Positions 1 through 8,313 of a stretch of 64,000 nucleotides of DNA are shown in pieces; position 1 is the first letter of the stretch; the number at the start of each line of letters is the position of its first letter. The DNA is taken from contig JBBQRS010000011.1 of the NCBI GenBank assembly GCA_038214535.1, positions 1 through 64,000 on the forward strand, written 5' to 3'. The notes beneath the pieces are model-generated. The model ran no database searches. It had not been told where the DNA came from and was given only the letters and a program-made list of their open reading frames with translations. Made by a program: the position numbers and the translations under genes. Origin of the DNA: JBBQRS01 sp038214535. GTDB lineage: Bacteria > Chloroflexota > Anaerolineae > CG2-30-64-16.

Positions 1-116
1 GAAATTACCCCCACCATCTTCCAACCCCCCACCCCCGTTTATACCACCGACGCCCATGGGCGCTGGTTTTTTCCCTGCGCACTTGCGCGTCTGTTGTTGT
101 GGCCTGGCGCGGTTGT

Positions 117-905
117 TCAGGCGACCGGCGCGAGTTCCATTTCCTGGGGTTGCGTTTGATACACCGGCATCGTAGGCGGCTCCATATGTCCTACGCTGGC
201 AATCGCAGCGATGGCTATCGGGTCATCTACCACGCGGGCGAGCTGCCCATCACGCATCTGAATCACGCGATCTGTATAGCGCACCATCCGCAGGTCGTGC
301 GTGACCATGATGCCCGCGCGATTCTGTTCGCGGATGATTTCTGAGAAGGCTTCCACGACCTGAAACGCGCGTTCCGTATCAAGGCTGGCCGTCGGCTCAT
401 CGGCCAGCACCAGCGCCGGATCGTGAATCAGTGCGCGGGCGATGGCGACGCGTTGTTGCTGCCCGCCCGAAAGCTGCCGCGGCAGGTTCTTCAGCCGGTC
501 GCCGAGGCCCAGCCGGTCGAGCAATGCTTTCGCTTCTTCCCTGCCGGCTCGGTTAAGCCGACCATTCAGACGTAGCATCACTTCCACGTTCTCCTGGGCG
601 GTGAGATAAGGGATCAGGTTGTTCGACTGGAACGTGAACCCGATGCTCTCACGCCGGAATGCGGTTCGTTGGGCGTCACTCATGTTAGTCAGGTCTTGCG
701 CGTCAATCAGAATCGTGCCTTCAGTGGGGCGGAGCAAACCGGCCAGCATCGCCAGCAAGGTCGTCTTGCCGGAACCGCTGGGGCCGACCAGCGCAACAAA
801 CTCACCGGGTTTCACATCGAGCGAGACGTGATCTACGGCGCGCACGGTACCGCTGTCGCTTTGATAGGTTTTCGATACATCAATGGTCTGAAGTGCGTAT
901 TCCAT
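117..905 (-). CDS. ABC transporter ATP-binding protein (MacB/LolD-like)
   Basis: Cytoplasmic ATPase of a MacB/LolD/FtsE-type ABC system. It would power the FtsX-like permease encoded just upstream. The 262-aa protein has Walker A GPSGSGKTT (residues 41-49), a Q-loop near residue 93, the signature LSGGQQQR (about 145-152), Walker B ALVLADE (164-170) and an H-loop in MVTHD. Length fits the family, with about 30 extra residues at the C-terminus. The 16-nt gap from the permease stop indicates a two-gene operon read from the promoter at 2118-2146. The substrate cannot be told from sequence; lipoprotein or antimicrobial-peptide export are family possibilities only. Confidence 0.95.
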   Translation of the reverse strand: MEYALQTIDVSKTYQSDSGTVRAVDHVSLDVKPGEFVALVGPSGSGKTTLLAMLAGLLRPTEGTILIDAQDLTNMSDAQRTAFRRESIGFTFQSNNLIPYLTAQENVEVMLRLNGRLNRAGREEAKALLDRLGLGDRLKNLPRQLSGGQQQRVAIARALIHDPALVLADEPTASLDTERAFQVVEAFSEIIREQNRAGIMVTHDLRMVRYTDRVIQMRDGQLARVVDDPIAIAAIASVGHMEPPTMPVYQTQPQEMELAPVA

Positions 906-921
906 GATTTCTAATCCTTGT

Positions 922-2079
922 TTATTGCGCCAGCCCGAGCGCCGTCAGCGGCTCGACCCGCATCGAATATCGCAGCGAAACCAATCCCCCGATGGGGCCG
1001 ATGAGCAACAGCGAGATAAGGGAGATGGCGATGGTGTTTGGCGTGAATAAGATGGGAAACTCCGGCGGGAGGCCAAACGAAAGGAGCAGCGTCACGAGCG
1101 CGCCCAGGGCCACCCCGATGATGGTCACCGCCGTGATTTGCAGGATTGACGCCAACCCGACCACACCGTTTGAGGCCCCGATGGCTTTCAGCATGCCGAT
1201 CTGGGGAACCTTCTGCAAGGTGAGGATCTGGAAGAAGCCGCCGATCACCAGGATGCCGATGAGCAGCGCGAAGTAGCGTTGGGTGTCCAGAGTGCTCTTC
1301 TGCTCCGAGTAACCCGGTGTAGCTTCGTAGGCCGTCACGCGATCCACGGCTTCAAAGTCGGGCGCTTCGGCCTGAATCTTTGCCGCCATCTCTGGGCCCT
1401 GCGTCGGGTCATCGAGCTGTAGCGCCACGATGTTCGCCACCAATCCCGCGTTCGGGTCGCCGCCCTTGATGCCCTGCGGACGCACTTTATCCCAAGTGCG
1501 ATAGGGCAGGATGACGCTCGGTTGCAGGAAGTACTGCCTGCCGTCAGAGATGCCCACGACGCGCACCGGGTAGAACTCTTCATCTGTGCCCTGGATCGCC
1601 TTGATTGTGATCATCTCACCGACTTCGATGCCGGTGCGCGCCGCTACGTTGCCGTCAATGATCACTTCGGCGGAGCGCCGCCCGCGCAGACCTTCGCCTT
1701 GCACCACTGGTGGTTCACCGGGATCTCCCGGTTCAACACCGATCAGCGAGACATTCAACGGCTTTGCGCCCCCTGCATACAGGATCGAAGCATTCGAGAA
1801 ACCGACCGGGCCGAGAGCTTTCACGCCATCAATGCGACGCAACTGATTCAGATCGGACGTGCGGATGCGGCTCGTGGTCGTCTGCAATTCCGTGTTGGCC
1901 TGATATACAACCAGGTCGGCATTCAGTTTCTCGATGTATTCGCGGTTGCCGGCGCCGAGGCCTTCGGCAATGCCGGAGACGAACAACACCAGGATTGTGA
2001 TGAGCGCAATCACCAGGCTCACCAGGATAAAGCGGCCCCGGCCGCGCCAGATTTCTTTAATCGCCAGATACATAGACAT
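922..2079 (-). CDS. ABC transporter permease, FtsX/MacB family
   Basis: Membrane subunit of the ABC system with the ATPase downstream. The 385-aa protein has one N-terminal membrane helix (about 17-38), a large extracytoplasmic MacB-type periplasmic-core domain (about 40-265), then three C-terminal helices forming the FtsX domain, the usual topology of 4-helix MacB/LolC/FtsX permeases. The start at 2079 is preceded by GAGGA about 8 nt upstream; a second ATG lies two codons in. It is the first gene of the operon, with a near-consensus promoter upstream. The transported substrate is unknown. Confidence 0.93.
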   Translation of the reverse strand: MSMYLAIKEIWRGRGRFILVSLVIALITILVLFVSGIAEGLGAGNREYIEKLNADLVVYQANTELQTTTSRIRTSDLNQLRRIDGVKALGPVGFSNASILYAGGAKPLNVSLIGVEPGDPGEPPVVQGEGLRGRRSAEVIIDGNVAARTGIEVGEMITIKAIQGTDEEFYPVRVVGISDGRQYFLQPSVILPYRTWDKVRPQGIKGGDPNAGLVANIVALQLDDPTQGPEMAAKIQAEAPDFEAVDRVTAYEATPGYSEQKSTLDTQRYFALLIGILVIGGFFQILTLQKVPQIGMLKAIGASNGVVGLASILQITAVTIIGVALGALVTLLLSFGLPPEFPILFTPNTIAISLISLLLIGPIGGLVSLRYSMRVEPLTALGLAQ

Positions 2080-2117
2080 GAGCGAGTCCTCGTTTCATCT
2101 TTCGAGTTATAGATGAG

Positions 2118-2146
2118 ATTGTAGCACGATTTGCACAGTTTGTCAA
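2118..2146 (-). promoter_or_regulatory. Sigma70-type promoter of the ABC operon
   Basis: On the minus strand the sequence reads TTGACA, 17 nt, TACAAT: a perfect -35, optimal spacing and a 5/6 -10. The transcription start would lie near 2111, about 30 nt before the permease ATG. It is divergent from the 2201-2229 promoter and shares the AT-rich stretch 2147-2200 with it. Confidence 0.8.
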
Positions 2147-2200
2147 TAGTATATTTATGTTTTGTATAAAGTTACCACCTCAACTTACCTGTACAATCAT

Positions 2201-2229
2201 TTGCAGTTCGTTATGCATAACGTTATACT
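2201..2229 (+). promoter_or_regulatory. Promoter with a palindromic operator in its spacer
   Basis: TTGCAG (2201-2206), 17-nt spacer, TATACT (2224-2229) drives the YIP1-like gene at 2287. The perfect 14-bp palindrome CGTTATGCATAACG occupies 2209-2222, i.e. almost the entire spacer. That is a classical repressor-operator position. No regulator gene is adjacent, so the binding protein is unknown. Confidence 0.65.
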
Positions 2230-2286
2230 AATGGCCTGGAAGATTGTTTTTCTGCCTGCGTTTCAGCCTCATTCACGGGAGACATC

Positions 2287-3108
2287 ATGACGGAACAGAC
2301 ACCAGTTGCCGCGCAAGCGGCTGTGGTCGTGCGGTCCGTAGGGTGGCGCTATACGTATGCTTCCCCGATCACACGGGCGTTCCTGCTCGATGACGATGTG
2401 TACGCCGAGTATGCTTTTGAGCCGGCCCCCATGAGCCGTGGCTTCAAGAGTTTGCTGGCGATCCTGGGCGTCGTCGTCTTGAGCCAGGTCCTCGGCTGGA
2501 TCTTCGGCCTGCTCACCATGCCGAGGCTGGGCGGCGTCCAGGCCGCGATCTATGACTTTATTACCGGGTTGCGCTGGTTCGAGAATCAGTCCGCCGCGTC
2601 GCCCGGCTTTGTCCAACAGTTTCAACAAAACTACGGGTTGGCCTGGGAGGCCTTCCGCACGCTCATCGGGCAGCCCACCGCGATCTCGCTCATCTCTTCG
2701 GTGCTGTCGCTGATCGTGATGACGCTGGTCTTCTGGCTGGGTTATGCGGCGCTGGCGCAAATGCTGGCGCGCTGGTTTGGCGGTGAGGCGAGCTACAAGC
2801 AACTTGCCGGCGCGCTGGCCCTGAGCTATGCGCCGTTGCTGATCCTGGTTGTGGAGCTTTGGCCGGGCGCGACGGTGCCTGTCACGCTCATGTTTCCCCT
2901 GTTGCTGGTCTTCAAGTATCTGGCGATTCGCCGCACCCACGGTCTGGCGCCGGGTTACACGCTGGCGGCTACTCTGGGGCCTTACGTCATTGGTCTGGTC
3001 ATCCTGGCGGCCCTCAGCCTGTTTGGAGCGGCGATTGGGTTGAACCGCATTCCGATGGTCGGCGATCTGCTGCAACTGGGCGGGCGATTGCCGAGGATCA
3101 CCTTCTGA
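2287..3108 (+). CDS. YIP1-family membrane protein
   Basis: A 273-aa integral membrane protein of the YIP1 superfamily type. After a cytoplasmic N-terminus (about 1-50) hydrophobic segments occur at about 54-78, 135-160, 172-195, 197-215 and 225-250. Bacterial YIP1 proteins have no firmly established function. It is the first gene downstream of the operator-containing promoter and is followed 49 nt later by a second membrane protein with a similar C-terminal half, so the two may form a complex. Family assignment comes from the hydrophobic pattern and the conserved LSYAPLL stretch; moderately sure. Confidence 0.7.
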   Translation: MTEQTPVAAQAAVVVRSVGWRYTYASPITRAFLLDDDVYAEYAFEPAPMSRGFKSLLAILGVVVLSQVLGWIFGLLTMPRLGGVQAAIYDFITGLRWFENQSAASPGFVQQFQQNYGLAWEAFRTLIGQPTAISLISSVLSLIVMTLVFWLGYAALAQMLARWFGGEASYKQLAGALALSYAPLLILVVELWPGATVPVTLMFPLLLVFKYLAIRRTHGLAPGYTLAATLGPYVIGLVILAALSLFGAAIGLNRIPMVGDLLQLGGRLPRITF

Positions 3109-3157
3109 GTTCGGTCCGCCTGATGGATTGGTTATGAAATCAGGGAGGAAATTTATC

Positions 3158-4258
3158 GTGGGAAGCGCACTTAATACATTTTCGAGAGTCCTCCAGATGC
3201 GCGCGGACACCCTGACCCTGCTGATCAAGACGAAACTAGGCTATGGATGGGCGCTGCGGATGTTTGTCATCGTATCACTGATCGCCAGGCTGGGCATCTG
3301 GTTCGGGCTGAGCCAGGTCATGGCCCAGTTGACGCTGGTGGAAGGGTTGGACCTTGCCGCCGGCGGGGTGACCACGGTCGAGAGCGCGGTGCAAGGCGCT
3401 TTGAGCGACGCCGCCTCAGGCGATGTTGCGGCCATTCCGGGCACGTTGCTCGAAGGTGTGCAGGCCCAGGCGGCTCCCTTGCTCGGTCAGCTCGGCGGCG
3501 CGCTGGCCGGGCTTGAAGAGGGCGCGCTGGCTGTCCCGAATTCCGCCGAAGGCGGCGATGCCACTGCGCAGGCGCGGGCCGCAGCGCTGGCGAAGCTGGC
3601 CCCGATCGCTGAGGGTATCGGCGCCAGCGAGACGCAACTGGCCGACATCCTGGCGCAGGCCGATTTGACGCCTGAAGAAGTGAACGGCTTGTTGGCCCGC
3701 TTCAACCTCGATCCCGACAGCGTGAGCAAGAGATTGGCCGCGCTGGAGATCACGGTGGATGAAGTGGACAGCTTGTTTGCGACGATCCGCGCGGCGGTCG
3801 TCAGGGCCGAGCCGGTTCTGGGCGTGCGTCCCAGCCGTGTGATTCGACTCGGCGGCGATTGGCTGTCCACGCCGATGGCTTTTGCCTCGAACTGGCTCAT
3901 TATCGGGCTGGTCTTGTTGCTGGCGGCGCGCTCGATCGGCGGCAAGGGGTCAGTCCGCGAGCATCTGACGGCGATCCTGTTGGCAACGGCGCCCACATTA
4001 CTGATGGTCGGCCTCTTAATTCCTCCGATTGCGGCCGGCGCGGGCATCCCGATGGCGTTAGCAATCCACCTGTTTGCGCGGCTGCTGGCGCTGGTCGGCG
4101 TGATCTGGGCGTTGATTCTGCTCGTGCGCATCGTAGCGACGGCGCACGAGTTCAGTAATTGGCGCGCCCTGGGGGCCATGGGGCTGACGGCGATTGCACT
4201 GGTTCTGGTTTTGCCGGTTGTACTGACAGCCGCCGGAAGCTTTCTGCTGGCCTTCTGA
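3158..4258 (+). CDS. Integral membrane protein, YIP1-like C-terminal half
   Basis: I chose GTG 3158 as start because GGGAGGAA (3143-3150) sits 7 nt upstream; in-frame TTG 3128 or ATG 3134 would give 376 aa but lack such a site. The 366-aa product has a helix near residues 22-45, a long Ala/Leu-rich probably helical extracytoplasmic region (about 55-225), and four C-terminal hydrophobic segments resembling the YIP1 membrane domain. No catalytic motif is visible. It lies between another YIP1-like gene and a TAXI-type binding protein. Function not recognised. Confidence 0.7.
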   Translation: MGSALNTFSRVLQMRADTLTLLIKTKLGYGWALRMFVIVSLIARLGIWFGLSQVMAQLTLVEGLDLAAGGVTTVESAVQGALSDAASGDVAAIPGTLLEGVQAQAAPLLGQLGGALAGLEEGALAVPNSAEGGDATAQARAAALAKLAPIAEGIGASETQLADILAQADLTPEEVNGLLARFNLDPDSVSKRLAALEITVDEVDSLFATIRAAVVRAEPVLGVRPSRVIRLGGDWLSTPMAFASNWLIIGLVLLLAARSIGGKGSVREHLTAILLATAPTLLMVGLLIPPIAAGAGIPMALAIHLFARLLALVGVIWALILLVRIVATAHEFSNWRALGAMGLTAIALVLVLPVVLTAAGSFLLAF

Positions 4259-4323
4259 TGGTAAAATGGGTGAGCGGGCGGCTTGTGATTGACGGGCTGC
4301 CCGCAATCTGTTGAGGCGTCAAA
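4259..4323 (+). promoter_or_regulatory. Extended -10 and stem-loop before the TAXI gene
   Basis: TGGTAAAAT (4259-4267) is an extended -10 element overlapping the end of the preceding gene; no good -35 is present. It is followed by a GC-rich imperfect inverted repeat (GCGGGCGGC with GCTGCCCGC, about 4275-4306) and GAGGCG just before the ATG at 4324. Suggestive of independent transcription of the next gene, not decisive. Confidence 0.35.
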
Positions 4324-5412
4324 ATGGTTAAATTTGTAGACAAATATGTATTTAAAGTCCTGGCGGTACTGGGGTTAATCGCTCTGGTGGTGGCCGGATA
4401 CTATTTCATCAAGTCGTTGCCCCCGCGCAAGTTTACCATCCTCACGGGCCGCGAGGGTGGCGGGTATTACCAGGCGGCTGTGAAATATAAAAAGATCGCC
4501 GCCGACAAGGGCTTTGATCTGGAAATTATCCCAACCGCCGGTTCTGTCGAGGCGCTGGATATGCTGGAAAAAGGCGAGGGCGACCTGGCCTTCATCCAGG
4601 GTGGGATTGCACTCGGTGCAGACGAGAACGTGTTGGCTTCGATGGCAAGCGTTTACTACGAACCGGCCTGGGTCGTGCTGCGACCGGCCTCTTTTGATGG
4701 TTCGCTGCCCAGGCGGCTGTCGGCGTTAAAGGGCATGAAGATCGGCATCGGCGAGGATGGCAGCGGCACGCAACGCCTGGCCTTGCAACTTCTGGATGCA
4801 TCCGGCGTGGATGGTACGACGGCCACATTAATTGCCGCGCCATCCGGCGATACGATAGACATGTTGGAACGCAGTGCGTTGGATGCGGCGTTTTTTGTCA
4901 CGACAGCCGATTCTGCGACGGGCCAACGCTTACTCTATTCGCCGGGTATCGAGATAATGGATATGGAACAGGCGGACGCCTACGCGGCTCGGCTCCCCTT
5001 CCTGCACGTCATCACCATTCCAGAAGGCTCGCTGGACCTCGAGGCCAATCGCCCGGCGGAAGATAAACATCTGCTCGCGACGACAGCGAACATTATTATT
5101 CGCAAGGACTTGCACCCTGACCTGCTGCGCCTGATCACCATCGCTGCGGTAGATACGCACTGGCGCGGCGATCTCTTTGCCAAACGGAACGAGTTCCCAA
5201 ACTCGGATTATTCCGATCTGCCGGTGGATCGGCGCGAGCAAGCCTACATGGCGCGCATCAAAAGCGGCGAGTCTACGCTTGACAATTATTTACCTTTTTC
5301 ATTTGCTGCCATTGCTGATCGTTATCTGCTCTTTGTGTTGCCTATCATGTTTTTGGTCATTCCCGGTGATCACCCGCGTGCCTTTAGTCTACCAGCTCTG
5401 GAACCGTTTTAA
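4324..5412 (+). CDS. TAXI-family TRAP-type solute-binding protein, frameshifted near the 3' end
   Basis: Membrane-anchored binding protein of the TAXI (TRAP-associated extracytoplasmic immunogenic) type, likely binding a small organic acid or amino acid. An N-terminal helix (about 12-32) is followed by the binding domain starting at FTILTGREGGGYY, with the expected VEALDMLEKGEGDLAFIQ stretch. The family variant with this architecture ends in a membrane helix and a basic cytoplasmic tail. Here the reading frame leaves that path at about 5365 (ends FLVIPGDHP...) and terminates early, while the expected tail (VITRVPLVYQLWNRF...) continues in the +1 frame from 5366. One extra G in CCCGGTG would explain it. 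No TRAP DctQ/DctM genes are nearby. Confidence 0.85.
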   Translation: MVKFVDKYVFKVLAVLGLIALVVAGYYFIKSLPPRKFTILTGREGGGYYQAAVKYKKIAADKGFDLEIIPTAGSVEALDMLEKGEGDLAFIQGGIALGADENVLASMASVYYEPAWVVLRPASFDGSLPRRLSALKGMKIGIGEDGSGTQRLALQLLDASGVDGTTATLIAAPSGDTIDMLERSALDAAFFVTTADSATGQRLLYSPGIEIMDMEQADAYAARLPFLHVITIPEGSLDLEANRPAEDKHLLATTANIIIRKDLHPDLLRLITIAAVDTHWRGDLFAKRNEFPNSDYSDLPVDRREQAYMARIKSGESTLDNYLPFSFAAIADRYLLFVLPIMFLVIPGDHPRAFSLPALEPF

Positions 5413-5680
5413 GATCACCCGTTGGTATAAAATGGCGAGTCGGGTGGAACGGCGGATGCCGTACATGCAACTCGATCCGATTCGAGAGGAGATCACACGG
5501 ATACAAGAGTATGATGATGAACTGCTGGATCTGGTCAATGTGCCCACGAATCAGCTTCCGGATGCCTACCAACTGCATGAACACTTCGAGTTGTTGCTGC
5601 GTAAGCTGGAGCGGCGAGCGGACGACCTGAAGGCTGGAGCTGCCGCAAAGGCGGAAGAAACCGAAAGCGGTCCCGCATAG
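5366..5680 (+). pseudogene. Out-of-frame C-terminal tail of the TAXI protein
   Basis: In the +1 frame relative to the preceding CDS, this stretch encodes the rest of a membrane helix, a basic segment (FKITRWYKMASRVERR) and a coiled-coil-like acidic tail (IREEITRIQEYDDELLDLV...), as expected for the C-terminus of membrane-anchored TAXI proteins. It has no ribosome site or start of its own at the junction. A single-base indel (real mutation or sequencing/assembly error) at about 5365 separates it from the N-terminal part; programmed +1 frameshifting at the CCC codon is conceivable but unsupported. Confidence 0.7.
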
Positions 5681-5734
5681 ACATGACGCCGCGCATGGAC
5701 GCCGCGGGCCACATGCGCGAAGATACACTTGCTG

Positions 5735-5743
5735 TGATATGAT
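5735..5743 (+). promoter_or_regulatory. Extended -10 element for the DUF362/ferredoxin operon
   Basis: TGATATGAT is a TGn-TATGAT extended -10 lying 22 nt before the ATG at 5765, with no convincing -35. GGACGGAGG (5752-5760) is the ribosome-binding site of the next gene. Confidence 0.45.
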
Positions 5744-5764
5744 ACCAGCAGGGACGGAGGCAAC

Positions 5765-6760
5765 ATGATCCGACATTTTGACCGGCGTGCCTTTCTGAAA
5801 CAAGTGTTTGTGGCCTCGGCTGCGGGCGCGACGTTAGGGCTGGCAGGCTGTCGGTCGCAGCCCGCTTCTCAGGCCGCTAATTCCGTGCCCTCTGGGAGCG
5901 GCGCGGTAACCGAATCCCCCACGACCCTGCCTGCGATCCCAGCGGGCAGCGCTTATCTTGCCGTTGCACGCGGTGCAATAGACGCGGGCGAGCTGACCCG
6001 GCGCGCCATCGCGGCCGTCGGCGGCATCGAACGCTTCGTCAAACCGGGCGCGACTGTGATCGTCAAGCCCAACATTTGCAACGCCTACCACGGCCCCGAA
6101 TATGCCAGCACGACCAACCCGGATGTGGTCGCCGCCATCGTCGCCTTGTGCAAAGCGGCCGGCGCGCAGAGCGTCCGCGTCATGGATTTCCCCTTCGGCG
6201 GGTCGCCCCAGGCCGGCTACAAGATGAGCGGCATCGCCGATGCTGTCGCCGCTGCGGGCGGCGACATGGAGGTGATGTCGGGCGTCAAATACCGCGAGGT
6301 TCCCATCACCGGCGGCAAGGCCATTCAGAAGTGGGAGGTCTACGGCGAGATTTTGGACTCAGACGTCGTGATTAACGTCCCCATTGCCAAGCAGCACGGC
6401 AGCGCCGGGCTGACGTTGGGCATGAAGAATCTGATGGGGATCATTCAAAATCGGAATGGCTTTCATGCGCGCGGGCTGCACCAATGCATCGCCGATCTGA
6501 GCACGACCGTGCGACCGCAACTGACCGTGATAGACGCCGTGCGTATCCTGACCGCCAACGGGCCGACCGGCGGTAACCTTGATGACGTGAAGCGGCTTGA
6601 CACGGTGATTGCCAGCGCAGATATCGTGGCCGCCGATGCTTACGCCACTACGCTCTTCGATCTGCGCCCTGAAGATATCCCTTACATCCGGCTGGGGTCG
6701 GAAATGGGGATCGGCCAGATGGACCTCAAGGTGATCAAGATCGAAGAGATTGCTGCGTAG
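5765..6760 (+). CDS. DUF362 domain protein with Tat lipoprotein signal
   Basis: The 331-aa exported protein starts with a twin-arginine motif (DRRAFLK) and a hydrophobic segment ending in the lipobox LAGC (Cys about residue 29), so it is predicted to be Tat-exported and lipid-anchored outside the membrane. The rest is a DUF362 domain, recognisable from VKPGATVIVKPNICN, the NVPIAKQHGSAGLTLGMKN stretch and a C-terminal VIASADIVAADAYA segment. DUF362 proteins are often found with 4Fe-4S ferredoxins; the biochemical role is not established. GGAGG lies 4 nt before the ATG. It precedes the polyferredoxin gene by 27 nt, arguing for one redox operon. Confidence 0.88.
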   Translation: MIRHFDRRAFLKQVFVASAAGATLGLAGCRSQPASQAANSVPSGSGAVTESPTTLPAIPAGSAYLAVARGAIDAGELTRRAIAAVGGIERFVKPGATVIVKPNICNAYHGPEYASTTNPDVVAAIVALCKAAGAQSVRVMDFPFGGSPQAGYKMSGIADAVAAAGGDMEVMSGVKYREVPITGGKAIQKWEVYGEILDSDVVINVPIAKQHGSAGLTLGMKNLMGIIQNRNGFHARGLHQCIADLSTTVRPQLTVIDAVRILTANGPTGGNLDDVKRLDTVIASADIVAADAYATTLFDLRPEDIPYIRLGSEMGIGQMDLKVIKIEEIAA

Positions 6761-6787
6761 CGGTTTGGCTTATGGAATAGATAGGAC

Positions 6788-8296
6788 ATGATGAACGCGC
6801 GAACGTTTCGCCGCGTGCGGCCGTGGGTGCAGCTCGCCGCGGTTCTCCTCTTCCTGGTACTGATCGTGCGGGCGGGCAACGGGCGGTTTCTGCCCGCCGA
6901 TCTCTTCTTCCGCGCCGATCCACTCACCGGGCTGGCCGGTATGCTTGCCGCCGAACGCGTCACCGCGGCGTTGCTCATCAGTGTCATCCTCGGAATCGGG
7001 CTGGCGCTGGTTCTCGGACGCGTCTGGTGCGGCTGGCTCTGCCCGCTGGGTACGCTGCTTGACTGGACGCCCTCGCGACGCACGCGGAATTTCGAACCCG
7101 ACCCGTTGCCCCGCCTGCGTAGCGTCAAGTATCTCCTGCTGGCGTTCATCCTGATCGCCGCACTGCTGGGCAACCTCACGCTGTTGATCCTCGACCCGAT
7201 CACGTTGCTCTATCGCGCGTTTGCCACGGCGGTCTGGCCGGCGTTGGTCTGGCTGATCACCGCCGCGGAGCGCGCGATGTATGCCGTGCCGTTCTTGCGC
7301 GGCCCCGTGGATTTCATTGAAACGAACTTGCGCGGGACGGTGTTGCCAGTCGAGCAGCCGCTCTATGGCCTGAATGTGCTTGTGGCGCTGGTTCTGGTCG
7401 GCGTGTTGGCGCTGAACGCCATCCGGTCGCGCTTCTGGTGTCGCTATCTGTGCCCGCTGGGCGGCCTGCTGGGGCTGGTGAGCCGCGTTTCGTGGCTGCG
7501 CCGTACTGTCAGCGATTCGTGCATCGAATGCCGGCGCTGCGCCCGCGCGTGCCCCACCGGGACGATTGATCCGGCGCGTGGCTTTGCGAGCGACCCCGCC
7601 GAGTGCATCATGTGTCTGGATTGTGCGCCGGTCTGCGCGCGCGCCGGGCAACAGTTCACCCCGATCTTGATTCCCGCGCCGCGGCTGGCCTATGACCCCA
7701 CGCGGCGGCAGTTCCTGGCGGCCGGCGCGGCCGCAGTTGCCGCGGTGGGTTTGCTGGGCGCGGAGCGCGCCGCGGGCCGGCCGCATCTTCGTTTGATCCG
7801 CGCGCCGGGAGCGCAGGGGCCGGAATTTCTCTCGCAGTGCATCCGCTGCGGGGTGTGCTTGAAGGTGTGTCCCACGGCGGGCCTGCAACCGAGCTTCACC
7901 GAAGCGGGCTGGTCGGGCGTCTGGTCGCCGGTGCTGGCGCCGCGCCTGGGCTACTGCGACTATAGTTGCAACGCCTGCGGGCAGGCCTGTCCCACTGGCG
8001 CAATTCCAAAATTGACACTGGAAGACAAGCGGCTCACCGTCATCGGCAAAGCCTACATCAACATCGACCGGTGCATCCCCTGGGCCGATGGGCGCAGTTG
8101 TCTGGTGTGCGAGGAGATGTGCCCGCTGCCGGAGAAAGCCATCATCCTGCGGGATGAACAGATCATCGCCCCGGATGGCAGCGCGGTCGAGGTGCGCCGC
8201 CCCTACGTGGTGCGCGAACGCTGTATTGGCTGCGGCATTTGCGAAAATAAGTGCCCGCTAGTTGGGGAGGCTGCGATCCGGGTGGAAACCGCGTAA
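6788..8296 (+). CDS. NapH-NapG-like fusion polyferredoxin
   Basis: A 502-aa membrane iron-sulfur protein. The N-terminal half is NapH/MauN-like: several membrane helices and two CxxxCP motifs (WCGWLCPLG near 80, WCRYLCPLG near 220), then 4Fe-4S motifs at about 244 (CIECRRCARACP) and 274. At about residue 305 comes an internal twin-arginine signal (RRQFLAAG followed by a hydrophobic stretch), and after it a NapG-like ferredoxin part with cysteine clusters near 351, 390, 428 and 478. NapG is normally a separate Tat-exported protein, so this looks like a fusion. Expected role: quinol-linked electron transfer to an extracytoplasmic acceptor, plausibly the DUF362 lipoprotein. ATG 6788 or 6791 can be the start. 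Confidence 0.88.
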   Translation: MMNARTFRRVRPWVQLAAVLLFLVLIVRAGNGRFLPADLFFRADPLTGLAGMLAAERVTAALLISVILGIGLALVLGRVWCGWLCPLGTLLDWTPSRRTRNFEPDPLPRLRSVKYLLLAFILIAALLGNLTLLILDPITLLYRAFATAVWPALVWLITAAERAMYAVPFLRGPVDFIETNLRGTVLPVEQPLYGLNVLVALVLVGVLALNAIRSRFWCRYLCPLGGLLGLVSRVSWLRRTVSDSCIECRRCARACPTGTIDPARGFASDPAECIMCLDCAPVCARAGQQFTPILIPAPRLAYDPTRRQFLAAGAAAVAAVGLLGAERAAGRPHLRLIRAPGAQGPEFLSQCIRCGVCLKVCPTAGLQPSFTEAGWSGVWSPVLAPRLGYCDYSCNACGQACPTGAIPKLTLEDKRLTVIGKAYINIDRCIPWADGRSCLVCEEMCPLPEKAIILRDEQIIAPDGSAVEVRRPYVVRERCIGCGICENKCPLVGEAAIRVETA

Positions 8297-8313
8297 GGTG
8301 CGCTTGCAGGAAG

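Noticed and set aside
1..116. Possible coding end at the window start
   Set aside because: A plus-strand frame is open but carries no recognisable sequence; nothing supportable in these bases.
117..2079. ABC transporter as the lasso peptide exporter (D protein)
   Set aside because: It is a MacB/FtsX-type two-gene system 18 kb away with its own promoter, not the fused ABC exporter usual in lasso clusters. No dedicated exporter is visible in the window.
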